Of a stretch of DNA of 64,000 nt, positions 26,717 to 35,312 are shown in pieces. A program made the position numbers and the translations under genes. The notes under the pieces are model-generated. The model saw only the letters and a list, made by a program, of their open reading frames with translations, ran no database searches and was not told the origin of the DNA. The DNA is taken from assembly GCA_963676345.2 (NCBI GenBank), contig CAXXTS010000003.1, forward strand, positions 62,001-126,000. Direction: 5' to 3'. Position 1 is the first letter of the stretch. Every line of letters begins with the position of its first letter. Origin of the DNA: G963665925 sp963676345. GTDB taxonomy: Bacteria > Bacillota > Clostridia > Peptostreptococcales > Acidaminobacteraceae.

Positions 26717-28011
26717 TACTGTTCCCCCTCATAAATGGCCATGCCATCTTTTTGAATCTTTTCCAGTCCTTCTTCGATCGACAGGTCGCCTGTTACCATC
26801 TGATGCAGATAATCGGTATAGATCGATGCTTTTACTGCCATCCACTGCGGCGAAGGCACCTCTATACTCGGCTGGTTGTAGGCATCGATAAAAACATTAA
26901 ATCCCGGATAGGCATCTAGGAAATCTGAGCTGAGCGCATCTGACCTGACAGGAAGACGAAACGGATAATAGGCATCATGTTCCGGACTGTATTCTCCAAA
27001 TAGTATCGCTTCTTGAGCAGGTTTTGAGATCATATAGTTTATAAAAGCTTTGATAACCGGTAGTTTTTCATCAGTGACAGTGTTGCCTACACAGAGCATA
27101 AGTGGTCCGACTTCTGCATTTGTATCAATACTGGATAAAGGCAGGATACCGACTTCAAAGGGTGCTCCGGATTTCTCAATGTCTGTTACACCCCAAAGCC
27201 CCTGAATTTCGAAGGCCACATCCCCATTTCTAAAATGCGTCATGACTTCGAGGCCTGTATCATTATGCCAACTAGGCTGGGCGTGCTGTCCCAAGGCGTC
27301 AATATAGTAATGGAGGGCAGTCTTTGCAGGCTCAGATGAAATGGTGATTTGCCCATCGGATTCAAGCGTGCCGCTGTTTCCATAAATAAATTGATTCACC
27401 ATCCACGACAGGTCATGATGCTGTGCGCCGACAAGTCCAATGCCCTGTGCACTGGTCTTCGACTCTACCTGCGTAAGTACATCTATAAAGCTTTGTCTGT
27501 CTACGATGGACTTAGGATCGACTCCAGCGGCATCAAGCAAACTTTTATTATAGAGCAGGGCCATGGAATGACTCACCCAGGGCATTCCGTAAAGCCTACC
27601 TTCTATTTTTGCTAGGTCAGTCAAATCAGGAGAGACAGCGTGTGCTGCACTTGCATCAAGCGGATGGAGTAGACCCTTTGAACCGAAATATTGTACGAAT
27701 CTGTAAGGCAGAACATAAACGTCATAATCATCCTTGAGAAGATGGTTTTCAGTACTGTTTAAGTCTTCATCCCCGCTGTGTAGGGTGATTTTATAATCTG
27801 CCTGGGTATCATTGAAATCCTGAATAATGCGCTGGACAGTTTCGCCGCGTCCGGAATAGGCCTTCCAAGTGATACGCAGTGAAATCTCCTTCTTACTGTC
27901 TGGAGGGGATTCATCTGTTGGTGGGCTTTCTATCAGGGGCTTAGATTCGTTTGTGCATGCTGTAAGAAATAGTGTCAAAAATATGCTGAGCATTGCCAGG
28001 TATTTTCTCAT
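26716..28011 (-). CDS. Extracellular solute-binding lipoprotein (family 1, sugar type) in a signalling operon
   Basis: A 431-residue exported lipoprotein. The signal peptide ends in the lipobox LTAC with Cys near residue 19, then a Pro/Ser/Glu linker. The mature protein has the ABC sugar-binding pattern: GRGETVQRIIQDFNDTQ, the hinge LYGMPWVSHSMALLYNKSLL and FRNGDVAFEIQGLWGV. No permease or ATPase gene is near. It is instead the first gene of a three-gene operon with an HD-GYP response regulator and a hybrid kinase, so it probably presents a ligand to a sensor rather than to a transporter. That role is inference. Confidence 0.85.
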   Translation of the reverse strand: MRKYLAMLSIFLTLFLTACTNESKPLIESPPTDESPPDSKKEISLRITWKAYSGRGETVQRIIQDFNDTQADYKITLHSGDEDLNSTENHLLKDDYDVYVLPYRFVQYFGSKGLLHPLDASAAHAVSPDLTDLAKIEGRLYGMPWVSHSMALLYNKSLLDAAGVDPKSIVDRQSFIDVLTQVESKTSAQGIGLVGAQHHDLSWMVNQFIYGNSGTLESDGQITISSEPAKTALHYYIDALGQHAQPSWHNDTGLEVMTHFRNGDVAFEIQGLWGVTDIEKSGAPFEVGILPLSSIDTNAEVGPLMLCVGNTVTDEKLPVIKAFINYMISKPAQEAILFGEYSPEHDAYYPFRLPVRSDALSSDFLDAYPGFNVFIDAYNQPSIEVPSPQWMAVKASIYTDYLHQMVTGDLSIEEGLEKIQKDGMAIYEGEQ

Positions 28012-28289
28012 TTTACGCTCCCATTTATATTGGATGAAAAGCTTGATAAATCAATAATATATCTATACCAAGATATGGATAAAATACGCACTTATAAAGG
28101 CATAAATACAGCTATTTTTAATTAAAGTTACAATTGAAATACAAGAGGATTGAAATGACTCGATTTCTTCTAGCGTATCCTGTGTGATAAGGGTGAAAAT
28201 GATGCCCCTAATTTGAACATGATGTCCGAAAGCGAGACGTGAAAGTGACGATGATTTGATATACTTGGAACTATAAGAGAGGTGGCAAT

Positions 28290-29063
28290 ATGAAAGAGAC
28301 CCATGAAGCCTACTACAAAATTATTCAGCAAAAGGACGCTCGGTTTGACGGTGTTTTTTATACAGCGGTGAAGACCACTGGCATATACTGCAGGCCAGTT
28401 TGCAAGGTGCCTGCACCCAAAATAGAGAATTGTCATTTTTATAAGTCAGCAGCGGAGGCAGAAGCGGCAGGCTACAGGCCTTGTCTGAGGTGTAGACCTG
28501 AAATGGCACCGGCCTATTCAGAGTTTGAGCAGGACAAATTTCTGCTAGAATCTATCATGGCTTTCTTTGATACCCACCAGAACCAAACGGGTGTCATAGG
28601 TGCCTGTGCAGACGAACTCGGAATCAGTTCGCGTCATATAAGCCGTATTTTCAACAAACATTTGCATGTGAGTCCGCGGGACTACATGATGACCCAGCGT
28701 CTTTTAAAAGCCAAACTACTTCTGGTGGACACAATCCTTTCAGTTGAAGAAATTGCCTTCCAATCAGGATTTGGAAGCCGGTCACGTCTGAATGCGGCCT
28801 TTAAAAAGTACTACCAGCTCACCCCAAGCGCGGTTCGTAAATCCAGCAAAAGAGGCGCAGGAAAAAAAAGCGACCACGAGGGGGACTTTCCCTATTTCGA
28901 GGTAGCACTGTCATACAGACCACCCTATGACTGGGCACATATGATGCAGTTTTTAAAAGTACGCGCCATCCCTCATGTTGAACGTGTGACGGACTCGGGT
29001 GTTTATCAGCGGAGCATGCGCATTCAAGGGAAAAAAAGACCTATGAGGGCTGGGTTGAAGTAA
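28290..29063 (+). CDS. Ada/AlkA-type repair protein, N-terminal part (frameshifted)
   Basis: The 257-residue front half of an Ada-AlkA fusion. Residues 1-80 are the Ada zinc domain, with four cysteines in GIYCRPVC and CLRCRP that bind zinc and accept methyl from phosphotriesters. Residues 95-190 are an AraC helix-turn-helix pair (LGISSRHISRIFNKH, VEEIAFQSGFGSRSRLNAAF). Residues 205-250 begin the AlkA N-terminal domain and then end in an unrelated tail, RPMRAGLK. One extra base in the seven-A run at 29031-29037 would restore TYEGWVEVRPSTDSD and join the gene at 29087. The whole would be about 514 residues. Ribosome site GAGAGGTGG precedes the ATG. Confidence 0.85.
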   Translation: MKETHEAYYKIIQQKDARFDGVFYTAVKTTGIYCRPVCKVPAPKIENCHFYKSAAEAEAAGYRPCLRCRPEMAPAYSEFEQDKFLLESIMAFFDTHQNQTGVIGACADELGISSRHISRIFNKHLHVSPRDYMMTQRLLKAKLLLVDTILSVEEIAFQSGFGSRSRLNAAFKKYYQLTPSAVRKSSKRGAGKKSDHEGDFPYFEVALSYRPPYDWAHMMQFLKVRAIPHVERVTDSGVYQRSMRIQGKKRPMRAGLK

Positions 29064-29086
29064 GGCCCAGCACAGATTCTGACACA

Positions 29087-29833
29087 GTGATACTGGGTAT
29101 TAGCTCGACCCTTGAACCAGTCACTTTCGATGTAATACAAGGTGTGCGCAGGACATTTGATTTAGACCTTAACCCTATGCTCTTGCCAGAAGGCATTCCC
29201 AAGGAGACGCGGCTGCCCGGATGCTTTGATGCGTTTGAAATGTGTTGTCGCGCCATACTGGGACAGCAGATTACCGTTAAGGCTGCGACAACCCTTTCCG
29301 GGCGAATTGCTCAAAGCTATGGAGACCTTGCTAAGACGCCGTGGGCAGCAATTGATCGCCATTTTCCGACGCCTGAAAAAGTGCGCATGCTAGGTGAAAA
29401 AGCAGAGGATGAAACGATGGTGTACGATGGATTTGGCAAGCTGGGTGTTATACGAAGCAGGTCATTTACCATATTTTCAATTGCCAAAGGGCTCGACTCA
29501 GGCCATCTTCAATTGAGTCGTGGGTCGGATGTTGAAAAACTTAAAGCCCAGTTGATGAAGATAAAAGGGGTTGGGGCATGGACTGCAGAATATGTTTCCA
29601 TGCGTGCGCTGAGCTGGCCAGATGCCTTTCCAGTTTCAGACTTAGGGGTCAAGCATGCCCTGATGGACAGATTAAAAGATGTTTCAGGCAAACCGCTTAA
29701 AGACGCACAGGATTTGTCAAAATACAAACTCAACAAAATTTATGAAAAGGCTGCTGATGACTTTGCTGCTGACTACAAGCCGTGGCGCAGTTACCTGACA
29801 ATATACTTATGGAATAGCTTGGCAGAGTCTTGA
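29087..29833 (+). CDS. DNA-3-methyladenine glycosylase (AlkA) part of the frameshifted Ada-AlkA gene
   Basis: The open frame from the GTG at 29087 (and in fact from 29039) encodes the rest of AlkA: 248 residues with FEMCCRAILGQQITVKAATT, the helix-hairpin-helix LMKIKGVGAWTAEYVSMRAL and the catalytic aspartate in FPVSDLGVKHAL. Such enzymes remove alkylated purines such as 3-methyladenine. There is no ribosome site at 29087, so independent translation is unlikely; it is the -1-frame continuation of the preceding gene. Either the assembly misses one A, the gene is broken, or slippage at the A run makes the fusion. Confidence 0.82.
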   Translation: MILGISSTLEPVTFDVIQGVRRTFDLDLNPMLLPEGIPKETRLPGCFDAFEMCCRAILGQQITVKAATTLSGRIAQSYGDLAKTPWAAIDRHFPTPEKVRMLGEKAEDETMVYDGFGKLGVIRSRSFTIFSIAKGLDSGHLQLSRGSDVEKLKAQLMKIKGVGAWTAEYVSMRALSWPDAFPVSDLGVKHALMDRLKDVSGKPLKDAQDLSKYKLNKIYEKAADDFAADYKPWRSYLTIYLWNSLAES

Positions 29834-29869
29834 GAAGGAATGGACAGGTATAAGATAAAAGGAGTCATG

Positions 29870-30436
29870 ATGAAAAATAGATACTATGGACATATTGAGA
29901 CGGTGTGGGGGCTATTAACCGCAGGTCTGAATGCACATGGGGCCATCTTTGGTCTTTGGTTTGAATCCCAGAAATACTTCCCCAGTTTAAGTACAGATAC
30001 CCTTTGGATAGACGGTGGAAAAGAGAAGGGGGATATACCGCAGGCTGTACTCGAGACCTTTAACAAGCTCAAAGACCAGATGCAGGCATATGAAAATGGG
30101 GAAATAGACCCTTTCGATTTACCGCTTGAACCTGAGGGAACTGATTTTAGAAAAGACGTTTGGAAACGACTTATGGACATTGCGCCTGGAGAGACAACGA
30201 CATATGGCGCCCTCGCCAATCAGGTGGCAGCAGAGCGTGGTCTCAAGAGCATGTCTGCACAGGCTGTTGGTGGGGCAGTAGGACACAATCCCATTTCAAT
30301 CATCATTCCGTGTCACCGTGTTGTTGGAGCCAAGGGGGAACTGACCGGGTATGCTGGCGGCTTAGAACGCAAGTCTGCCCTGCTTGAACATGAAGGGGGT
30401 TATGCTATGGCTGATATAAAGGGGGAAAATCAGTGA
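29870..30436 (+). CDS. ogt: Methylated-DNA--protein-cysteine S-methyltransferase
   Basis: A 188-residue suicide methyltransferase that moves the methyl group of O6-methylguanine to its own cysteine. The active site PCHRV lies in NPISIIIPCHRVVGAKGEL, followed by TGYAGGLERKSALLEHE; the DNA-binding part has GETTTYGALANQVA. I choose ATG 29870 because AAAAGGAG ends five bases earlier; starts at 29867 or 29840 sit too near their sites. It is third in the alkylation repair cluster after the Ada and AlkA halves, and overlaps the next gene by 4 nt (GTGA). Confidence 0.9.
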   Translation: MKNRYYGHIETVWGLLTAGLNAHGAIFGLWFESQKYFPSLSTDTLWIDGGKEKGDIPQAVLETFNKLKDQMQAYENGEIDPFDLPLEPEGTDFRKDVWKRLMDIAPGETTTYGALANQVAAERGLKSMSAQAVGGAVGHNPISIIIPCHRVVGAKGELTGYAGGLERKSALLEHEGGYAMADIKGENQ

Positions 30437-30927
30437 AATTAGAATTCAAAATATTGACACCGGAAGATGGTCTTGAAATCCTAGCCTTGTATGAAAAGGC
30501 GAGTGACTATTTTATACTGGCTGAGGGGAGGGTGCCAAGTAGCTGTGATGAGCTTCTCACAGAGCTGCCTCCAGGCAGAAGGATGGACAATAAAACCGTG
30601 ACAGGCGCCTTTTACGAGGGTAAACTTGTCGGTCTAATGGATTGTGTGGATGGATATCCAGATCCAGTAACGTGTATGCTGGGCCTACTGCTGGTCGATC
30701 GGGATTACCGAAAACGCGGTCTTGGCCGTACGATTTTCGAATACGCGGTGTCTACAGCAAGGAAAAAAGGCATGACAAAGATACGGATTGGTGTTTTTGA
30801 TACCAACACAGGTGCCTACGCCTTTTGGACCCGACTTGGTTTTGACTATATCGAAACAAAGGGCCCTATGGCAGTTGGAGACAAGGCGCACATGATAAAA
30901 GTACTGGAGTATGTCATTCAAATATAG
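30433..30927 (+). CDS. GNAT family N-acetyltransferase
   Basis: A 164-residue acetyltransferase starting at GTG, which overlaps the stop of ogt. The acetyl-CoA motif is LLLVDRDYRKRGLGRTIFEY near residue 80, followed by KIRIGVFDTNTGAYAFWTRLGF. Substrate is unknown. Coupling to ogt suggests co-expression with the repair genes, but no repair role is established for this family. Confidence 0.85.
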   Translation: MKLEFKILTPEDGLEILALYEKASDYFILAEGRVPSSCDELLTELPPGRRMDNKTVTGAFYEGKLVGLMDCVDGYPDPVTCMLGLLLVDRDYRKRGLGRTIFEYAVSTARKKGMTKIRIGVFDTNTGAYAFWTRLGFDYIETKGPMAVGDKAHMIKVLEYVIQI

Positions 30928-30959
30928 TCAAGACTTGAGTGGTTATCAAGGGAGAAACA

Positions 30960-31883
30960 ATGAGAATCAATAGGCTTTTTTCGATTATGGTCATTCTGCT
31001 CAGCAAGGATAAGGTAACTGCAGGTGAGCTTGCTGAAAAGTTTGAAGTATCAACACGTACGATTTACAGAGATGTGGAAGCCCTATCCGCTGCAGGTGTT
31101 CCGATTTATGCCAACAGGGGGACCGGGGGCGGTATCGCTTTACTCGACAACTACACAATTAGCAAGACCATGATGTCTGACCAAGATAGAAAGGCTCTTT
31201 TAATGGCGCTGAAATCCCTTCAAGCAACAAGGGTTCTCAATATCGATGCGGTGATGGATAAACTATCCGGTCTTTTTAGCAGTATAAGCGTTGATGACTG
31301 GATAGAGGTTGATTTTTCGCAGTGGGGAGATATTGAAGAAAACGCAGCACAATTTGATGTGATTAAAAACGCCATTTTAGAGTGTCAGCAAATTCGATTT
31401 GACTACTATAATGGGCAGGGGAAAAAAACGAGTCGGACGGTTTGTCCGCTCAAACTCATTTTCAAAGGGCGGTCATGGTATTTGTGGGCGCACTGTACAC
31501 TTAAAAATGCTTTTCGCTTGTTCAAAATGAGCAGAATAAAATCTGCGGTGCGTCAAGATGTGTTTTTTGACCGGACAGCATTTGAAACAGGTGGGGATAT
31601 GGAAACCTTTACAAACCATGCTGTAAGGCCTGATCAAATGGTGGATTTAACACTCAAGTTCAAGCAAGATGTACTCTATTTGCTTTATGATTATTTTGAG
31701 GAAAGGGACATGCAGATTCAAGACGACGGGACTATATTGCTGGAGGTTTCCTACCCCAGAGGGGAATGGATTTACGGCTTGCTTCTTTCCTTTGGACCGA
31801 GTCTTGAAGTTGTAAAACCCCTTTCTGTACGCAGTGAAATTGCAGACCGCCTCAAAAAAACAATAGAAATTTATAATAAATAA
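30960..31883 (+). CDS. HTH/WYL-domain transcriptional regulator (YafY-like)
   Basis: A 307-residue regulator. Residues 1-60 form a winged helix (VTAGELAEKFEVSTRTIYRD, VEALSAAGVPI); residues 135-215 form a WYL-type domain with CQQIRFDYYNGQG and RSWYLWAHCTLKNAFRLFKM. WYL domains bind nucleic acid or nucleotides and often link to DNA damage. It follows the repair genes by 32 bp and may control them. ATG 30960 comes after AAGGGAGAA; the longer reading from 30939 has no site. Confidence 0.87.
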   Translation: MRINRLFSIMVILLSKDKVTAGELAEKFEVSTRTIYRDVEALSAAGVPIYANRGTGGGIALLDNYTISKTMMSDQDRKALLMALKSLQATRVLNIDAVMDKLSGLFSSISVDDWIEVDFSQWGDIEENAAQFDVIKNAILECQQIRFDYYNGQGKKTSRTVCPLKLIFKGRSWYLWAHCTLKNAFRLFKMSRIKSAVRQDVFFDRTAFETGGDMETFTNHAVRPDQMVDLTLKFKQDVLYLLYDYFEERDMQIQDDGTILLEVSYPRGEWIYGLLLSFGPSLEVVKPLSVRSEIADRLKKTIEIYNK

Positions 31884-31955
31884 TGGATATATGACATAGG
31901 GGTGTCAGGTTGGCTTTGGTATTATGAGTTCATAAAACTGAGAGGAGCATGATTT

Positions 31956-32219
31956 ATGAATTCAAATGAAAAGTTCTGTCAAAGCTGTGGCATGCCATTA
32001 ACAGATGAGGCCATTTTGGGGACCAATGGAGATGGAAGTAAAAACCCAGATTACTGCACTTATTGTTATGCAGACGGTGCCTTTAAGGCAGAAGTGACCA
32101 TGGACGAAATGATCGATTTCTGTGTGCCGCATATGGTGCAGGCAAATCCGGGCATGGACGCAGCTCAAGCAAAAGAACAGATGCATGCATTTTTTCCGAT
32201 GTTAAAAAGATGGAAATAG
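31956..32219 (+). CDS. Small putative zinc-ribbon protein
   Basis: An 87-residue cytosolic protein. The first half holds FCQSCGMPL and YCTYCYADG, four cysteines that can hold one zinc; the second half is a short acidic helical region. This matches a small zinc-ribbon family of unknown function. Preceded by AGAGGAG and followed by a hairpin terminator, it is probably monocistronic. Confidence 0.75.
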   Translation: MNSNEKFCQSCGMPLTDEAILGTNGDGSKNPDYCTYCYADGAFKAEVTMDEMIDFCVPHMVQANPGMDAAQAKEQMHAFFPMLKRWK

Positions 32220-32249
32220 ACATTTATGTAGACTTCGCTAATACCCCCT

Positions 32250-32280
32250 GCTCTGGTAAAAACATACCAGAGCTTTATTA
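32250..32280 (+). terminator. Intrinsic terminator
   Basis: GCTCTGGTA (32250-32258) pairs with 32265-32273 and is followed by TTTATTA, 31 bp after the zinc-ribbon gene. Confidence 0.65.
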
Positions 32281-32357
32281 GTTTAAATGTCTGTCAAAAG
32301 AGCACTTAAAGTAATATGCTATACTGTCCTAAAGAGGCTTGTAAAGGGGAGAGTGTC

Positions 32358-33761
32358 ATGGGGTCGCATTTGAAAAAAGAGAATAAGCTGTATGAAAAAC
32401 TATTTGAAATTTCGGACGATGGGTATTTGATTGTTAATCAAGACGGTGTGATCACAGAGATCAATGATACTTATTGCACGTATTTGGGGCGTGAAAAGGA
32501 GCATACGGTTGGAAAACATGTCTATGATGTGATACCAAACTCAAAGCTGCCTACATTGATGGAGACAGGGGCATCGGAAGTTGGTGTCTTACACAAACTC
32601 GTTAAGGATCAAACCCCATCGAAGGAAAAATACGTGGTGGTATCTAGGGCGCCGGTGATGTATGAAGGGGTGGTCATTGGAGCTGTGGCTCAAATCAAGT
32701 TTTCTAGAAATACAGTTAAGTTAGCGGGCATGCTTAAAGAGAAAGACAATGAACTTGAATACTATAAGAGTGAATTGAAGCGGCTTCACGAAAATCAGTT
32801 TACCTTTGAGAGTATGATTGGTCAGGACGGGAAGTATTTAAGTGCGCAGAAGACAGCAAAAAAGGCCGCAACAAATGACTTAACGGTTTTAATTACTGGT
32901 GAAACAGGTACAGGAAAAGAAGTCTTTGCCAGTGCGATACACTATTCCAGTGCGCGGGAAAAGGGACCTTTTATAAGAGTAAACTGTGCAGCTATTCCAA
33001 GTGAGTTAATGGAGTCTGAGCTCTTTGGATATGAAGAGGGAGCCTTTACGGGAGCACGTCGTGGTGGGCGCCGAGGAAAGTTTGAGCTAGCGGATAAAGG
33101 CACTATCTTCCTTGATGAAATTGGCGATATGCCTTTAAAAATGCAGGCAAAATTGCTGCGCGTAATTCAAGAGCGAGAAGTGGAACGTGTTGGAGGCAGT
33201 ACGCCAATTAAAATCGATGTCCGGATTATTGCAGCAACAAATAAAAATCTTGCACATGAAATTGACAAGCAGCAGTTTAGAATGGATTTGTATTACCGAT
33301 TAAACGTTGTACAGGTTGCAATACCACCACTCAGAGAACGTGTTCAGGACGTTACTGTCTTCATTAAGCAGTTTGTAGACCAGTTTAATGAAGCATATCA
33401 TAGAAATGTTGAAGTAGATGAAAGAGCGTTAACCATATTGAGCGACTATGCATGGCCAGGTAATGTAAGAGAGCTTAAGAATGTGATTAATAACAGTTGT
33501 CATATGCTTGAGACAGATTCGATTACACCAGAAGATTTGCCGTTTTACATCACAAAAAATGTAACGGTAAAAGCAAAGGGAAGTACTTCTAAAAAACTCG
33601 AAGTTATGCTTGGAGAGTGCGAAAAAGAAATGATATCGAATGAGTTAAAGAGCTGCGGGTTTAATTGTTCACTCGCTGCTAAAAAACTTGGGATACATCG
33701 ATCTACACTTTATAAGAAAATGGAAAAATACCATATAGATGTACAGGAAAAGAGAAGTTAG
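32358..33761 (+). CDS. PAS-domain sigma-54-dependent transcriptional activator
   Basis: A 467-residue enhancer-binding protein. Residues 1-115 form a PAS sensor (YLIVNQDGVITEINDTYCTY); a coiled linker runs to 155; the AAA+ domain has Walker A GETGTGKE, the sigma-54 contact loop GAFTGA, Walker B GTIFLDEIGDMP and the R-finger region. The C-terminus is a Fis-type helix-turn-helix (NCSLAAKKLGIHRSTLYKKM). Such proteins activate only -24/-12 promoters, and one lies 186 bp downstream. ATG 32358 follows AAAGGGGA; an ORF extension to 32316 lacks a site. It very likely controls the hydroxyacid operon at 34108-39055. Confidence 0.92.
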   Translation: MGSHLKKENKLYEKLFEISDDGYLIVNQDGVITEINDTYCTYLGREKEHTVGKHVYDVIPNSKLPTLMETGASEVGVLHKLVKDQTPSKEKYVVVSRAPVMYEGVVIGAVAQIKFSRNTVKLAGMLKEKDNELEYYKSELKRLHENQFTFESMIGQDGKYLSAQKTAKKAATNDLTVLITGETGTGKEVFASAIHYSSAREKGPFIRVNCAAIPSELMESELFGYEEGAFTGARRGGRRGKFELADKGTIFLDEIGDMPLKMQAKLLRVIQEREVERVGGSTPIKIDVRIIAATNKNLAHEIDKQQFRMDLYYRLNVVQVAIPPLRERVQDVTVFIKQFVDQFNEAYHRNVEVDERALTILSDYAWPGNVRELKNVINNSCHMLETDSITPEDLPFYITKNVTVKAKGSTSKKLEVMLGECEKEMISNELKSCGFNCSLAAKKLGIHRSTLYKKMEKYHIDVQEKRS

Positions 33762-33762
33762 G

Positions 33763-33799
33763 TGTCTTAAAAAAGAGACAGTGTCGGATAATTGAGACA
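33763..33799. promoter_or_regulatory. Tandem TGTC-N10-GACA enhancer sites
   Basis: Two inverted repeats, TGTC-TTAAAAAAGA-GACA at 33763-33780 and TGTC-GGATAATTGA-GACA at 33782-33799, start one base after the activator stop codon, spaced 19 bp apart. They resemble the TGT-N10-ACA sites bound by NifA-like activators and lie about 140-170 bp before the sigma-54 promoter, the usual enhancer distance. Confidence 0.65.
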
Positions 33800-33852
33800 A
33801 TCTATTTAGAATGACTGTGATTACATGCATAAGAGGAAATCGTTTTTCAGAT

Positions 33853-33895
33853 AAAAGCGAGAGTGTCGTATTAATACGACGCTCTCGCTTTTTAA
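33853..33895 (+). terminator. Intrinsic terminator after the sigma-54 activator
   Basis: A 20-bp stem (33853-33872 with 33873-33892, one G-U pair at most) ends in a T run. It lies between the enhancer sites and the sigma-54 promoter, insulating the operon from read-through. Confidence 0.85.
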
Positions 33896-33933
33896 TTATT
33901 AAAGAACTGTGTATTTTCAATGCTTATAGAAGT

Positions 33934-33949
33934 TGGCATGGCAATTGCT
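33934..33949 (+). promoter_or_regulatory. Sigma-54 (-24/-12) promoter of the thiolase operon
   Basis: TTGGCATGGCAATTGCTTT at 33933-33951 matches the TGGCAC-N5-TTGCW consensus with one change. The GG (33935-33936) and GC (33947-33948) are separated by exactly ten bases. Transcription would start near 33960, leaving a leader of about 150 nt before the thiolase ATG. Confidence 0.85.
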
Positions 33950-34107
33950 TTAATAGATGTTACCCGGGAAGAAATACATTTCGAGACCGGTTGTCTAAGT
34001 TAGGAACAGTTTATATATGAAATTGATTCAAGATGATGGGCAACGTAGAAATGGATTTCGATTGAGATCAGTATGCAAGAAGAGTGTGTAATATTCAGGA
34101 GGAAGAA

Positions 34108-35301
34108 ATGACAATAGCCATTGCAGGCACGTATCATTCAAAGTTTGGAAAGAGCGATTTAACAGTTTATGAACTGCTCGAAACGGCAGTTTCAGGTGTA
34201 CTGGAAGATTCAAGTCTGGCACCTGAAAAAATAGGTGGTATATGGGTTGGAAATTACAGTGGGGGCGGTTTTAATAAGCAGGAGCATATCGCACCGCTTG
34301 CATTAAATGGGAATAAAAAGCTTAGATTTACACCGACAACGCGTGTCGAGAATGCATGTGCTTCAGGTTTTGCAGCAATTCAGCAGGCGCGCAATGCAAT
34401 TCTAGCAGGTGAAATGGAGTATGCCTTGGTTGTGGGTGTTGAAAAAATGACAGCTCTTAGAACAAAAGGAGTGACAGATGTATTGGCAATGGCCTCACAT
34501 CAAATCAAGGAAGCGCAAGAAGGATTCACTTTTCCTGGCCTTTTTGCAGAGTTTGCCAAAGGCTACATGGCACAGTATAACATCTCGGAAGCTAAGCTTT
34601 CAAAAGCACTCCGAAAGATTGCAGCAAAGAACTACAAAAATGCACTCAGTAATGATTGTGCCCAAATGGCCCGTGACTGGCAAGAGGGAGATATTGAAGC
34701 GCTTGCAGAAGAAAAGAATCCAATAATTGCATATCCGCTTCGGTTGCACGATTGTTCCCTCGTATCAGATGGGGCAGCGGCAGTAATCCTTACAAAGTCA
34801 GAAAATATGAAAAGTGTGGAAGGCGACTTTGTTGAACTATCGCAATTGGCTCATGTAACAGACTATATGGAAATCAGTCAGCGTAAGAACTATACGTTTG
34901 AAGGTGCGGTACGTGCAGTGGATAAGGTATATGCGGCTGCTGGAATTGGCGTAGAAGACTTGGATTTTGTGGAGGTGCATGACTGCTTTACAATTGCAGA
35001 GCTCCTAGCTTATGAAGCAATAGGACTGGCACAACCCGGCGAGGCAATTAAGATGCTTGACGAAGAGTCTGTGTATCCGTGGGGACGGTTACCGGTCAAT
35101 GCATCAGGGGGATTGAAAGCCAAGGGGCATCCAGTAGGTGCAACGGGTGTTTCTATGGCGGTACTTGCCACGCGCCAACTCATGGGCAATCCGCTCGGAG
35201 AAAGGGTGGAGAATCCCAAAATGGGACTGACATTGAACTTGGGGGGAAGTGCTGTAAACAGTTATGCAGCGCTATTTACGAAAGTTAAAGGGGACAAATA
35301 G
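34108..35301 (+). CDS. Thiolase family protein (acetyl-CoA acetyltransferase, SCP-x-like)
   Basis: A 397-residue thiolase. The nucleophile cysteine is in ENACASGFAA near residue 85, the CoA-binding and base histidines are in EVHDCFTIAE near residue 296 and GHPVGATG near residue 345. The HDCF motif replaces the NEAF of standard acetoacetyl-CoA thiolases and is typical of the SCP-x/archaeal branch. It would cleave 3-ketoacyl-CoA to acetyl-CoA. First gene of a sigma-54 operon; ATG 34108 follows AGGAGG. Specific chain length is unknown. Confidence 0.88.
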   Translation: MTIAIAGTYHSKFGKSDLTVYELLETAVSGVLEDSSLAPEKIGGIWVGNYSGGGFNKQEHIAPLALNGNKKLRFTPTTRVENACASGFAAIQQARNAILAGEMEYALVVGVEKMTALRTKGVTDVLAMASHQIKEAQEGFTFPGLFAEFAKGYMAQYNISEAKLSKALRKIAAKNYKNALSNDCAQMARDWQEGDIEALAEEKNPIIAYPLRLHDCSLVSDGAAAVILTKSENMKSVEGDFVELSQLAHVTDYMEISQRKNYTFEGAVRAVDKVYAAAGIGVEDLDFVEVHDCFTIAELLAYEAIGLAQPGEAIKMLDEESVYPWGRLPVNASGGLKAKGHPVGATGVSMAVLATRQLMGNPLGERVENPKMGLTLNLGGSAVNSYAALFTKVKGDK

Positions 35302-35312
35302 GGGGAACACTT

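Noticed and set aside
28290..29833. Classical -1 programmed ribosomal frameshift site
   Set aside because: The zero-frame codons GGG AAA AAA AGA do not form a standard X XXY YYZ heptamer, so error, phase variation or transcript slippage is more likely.
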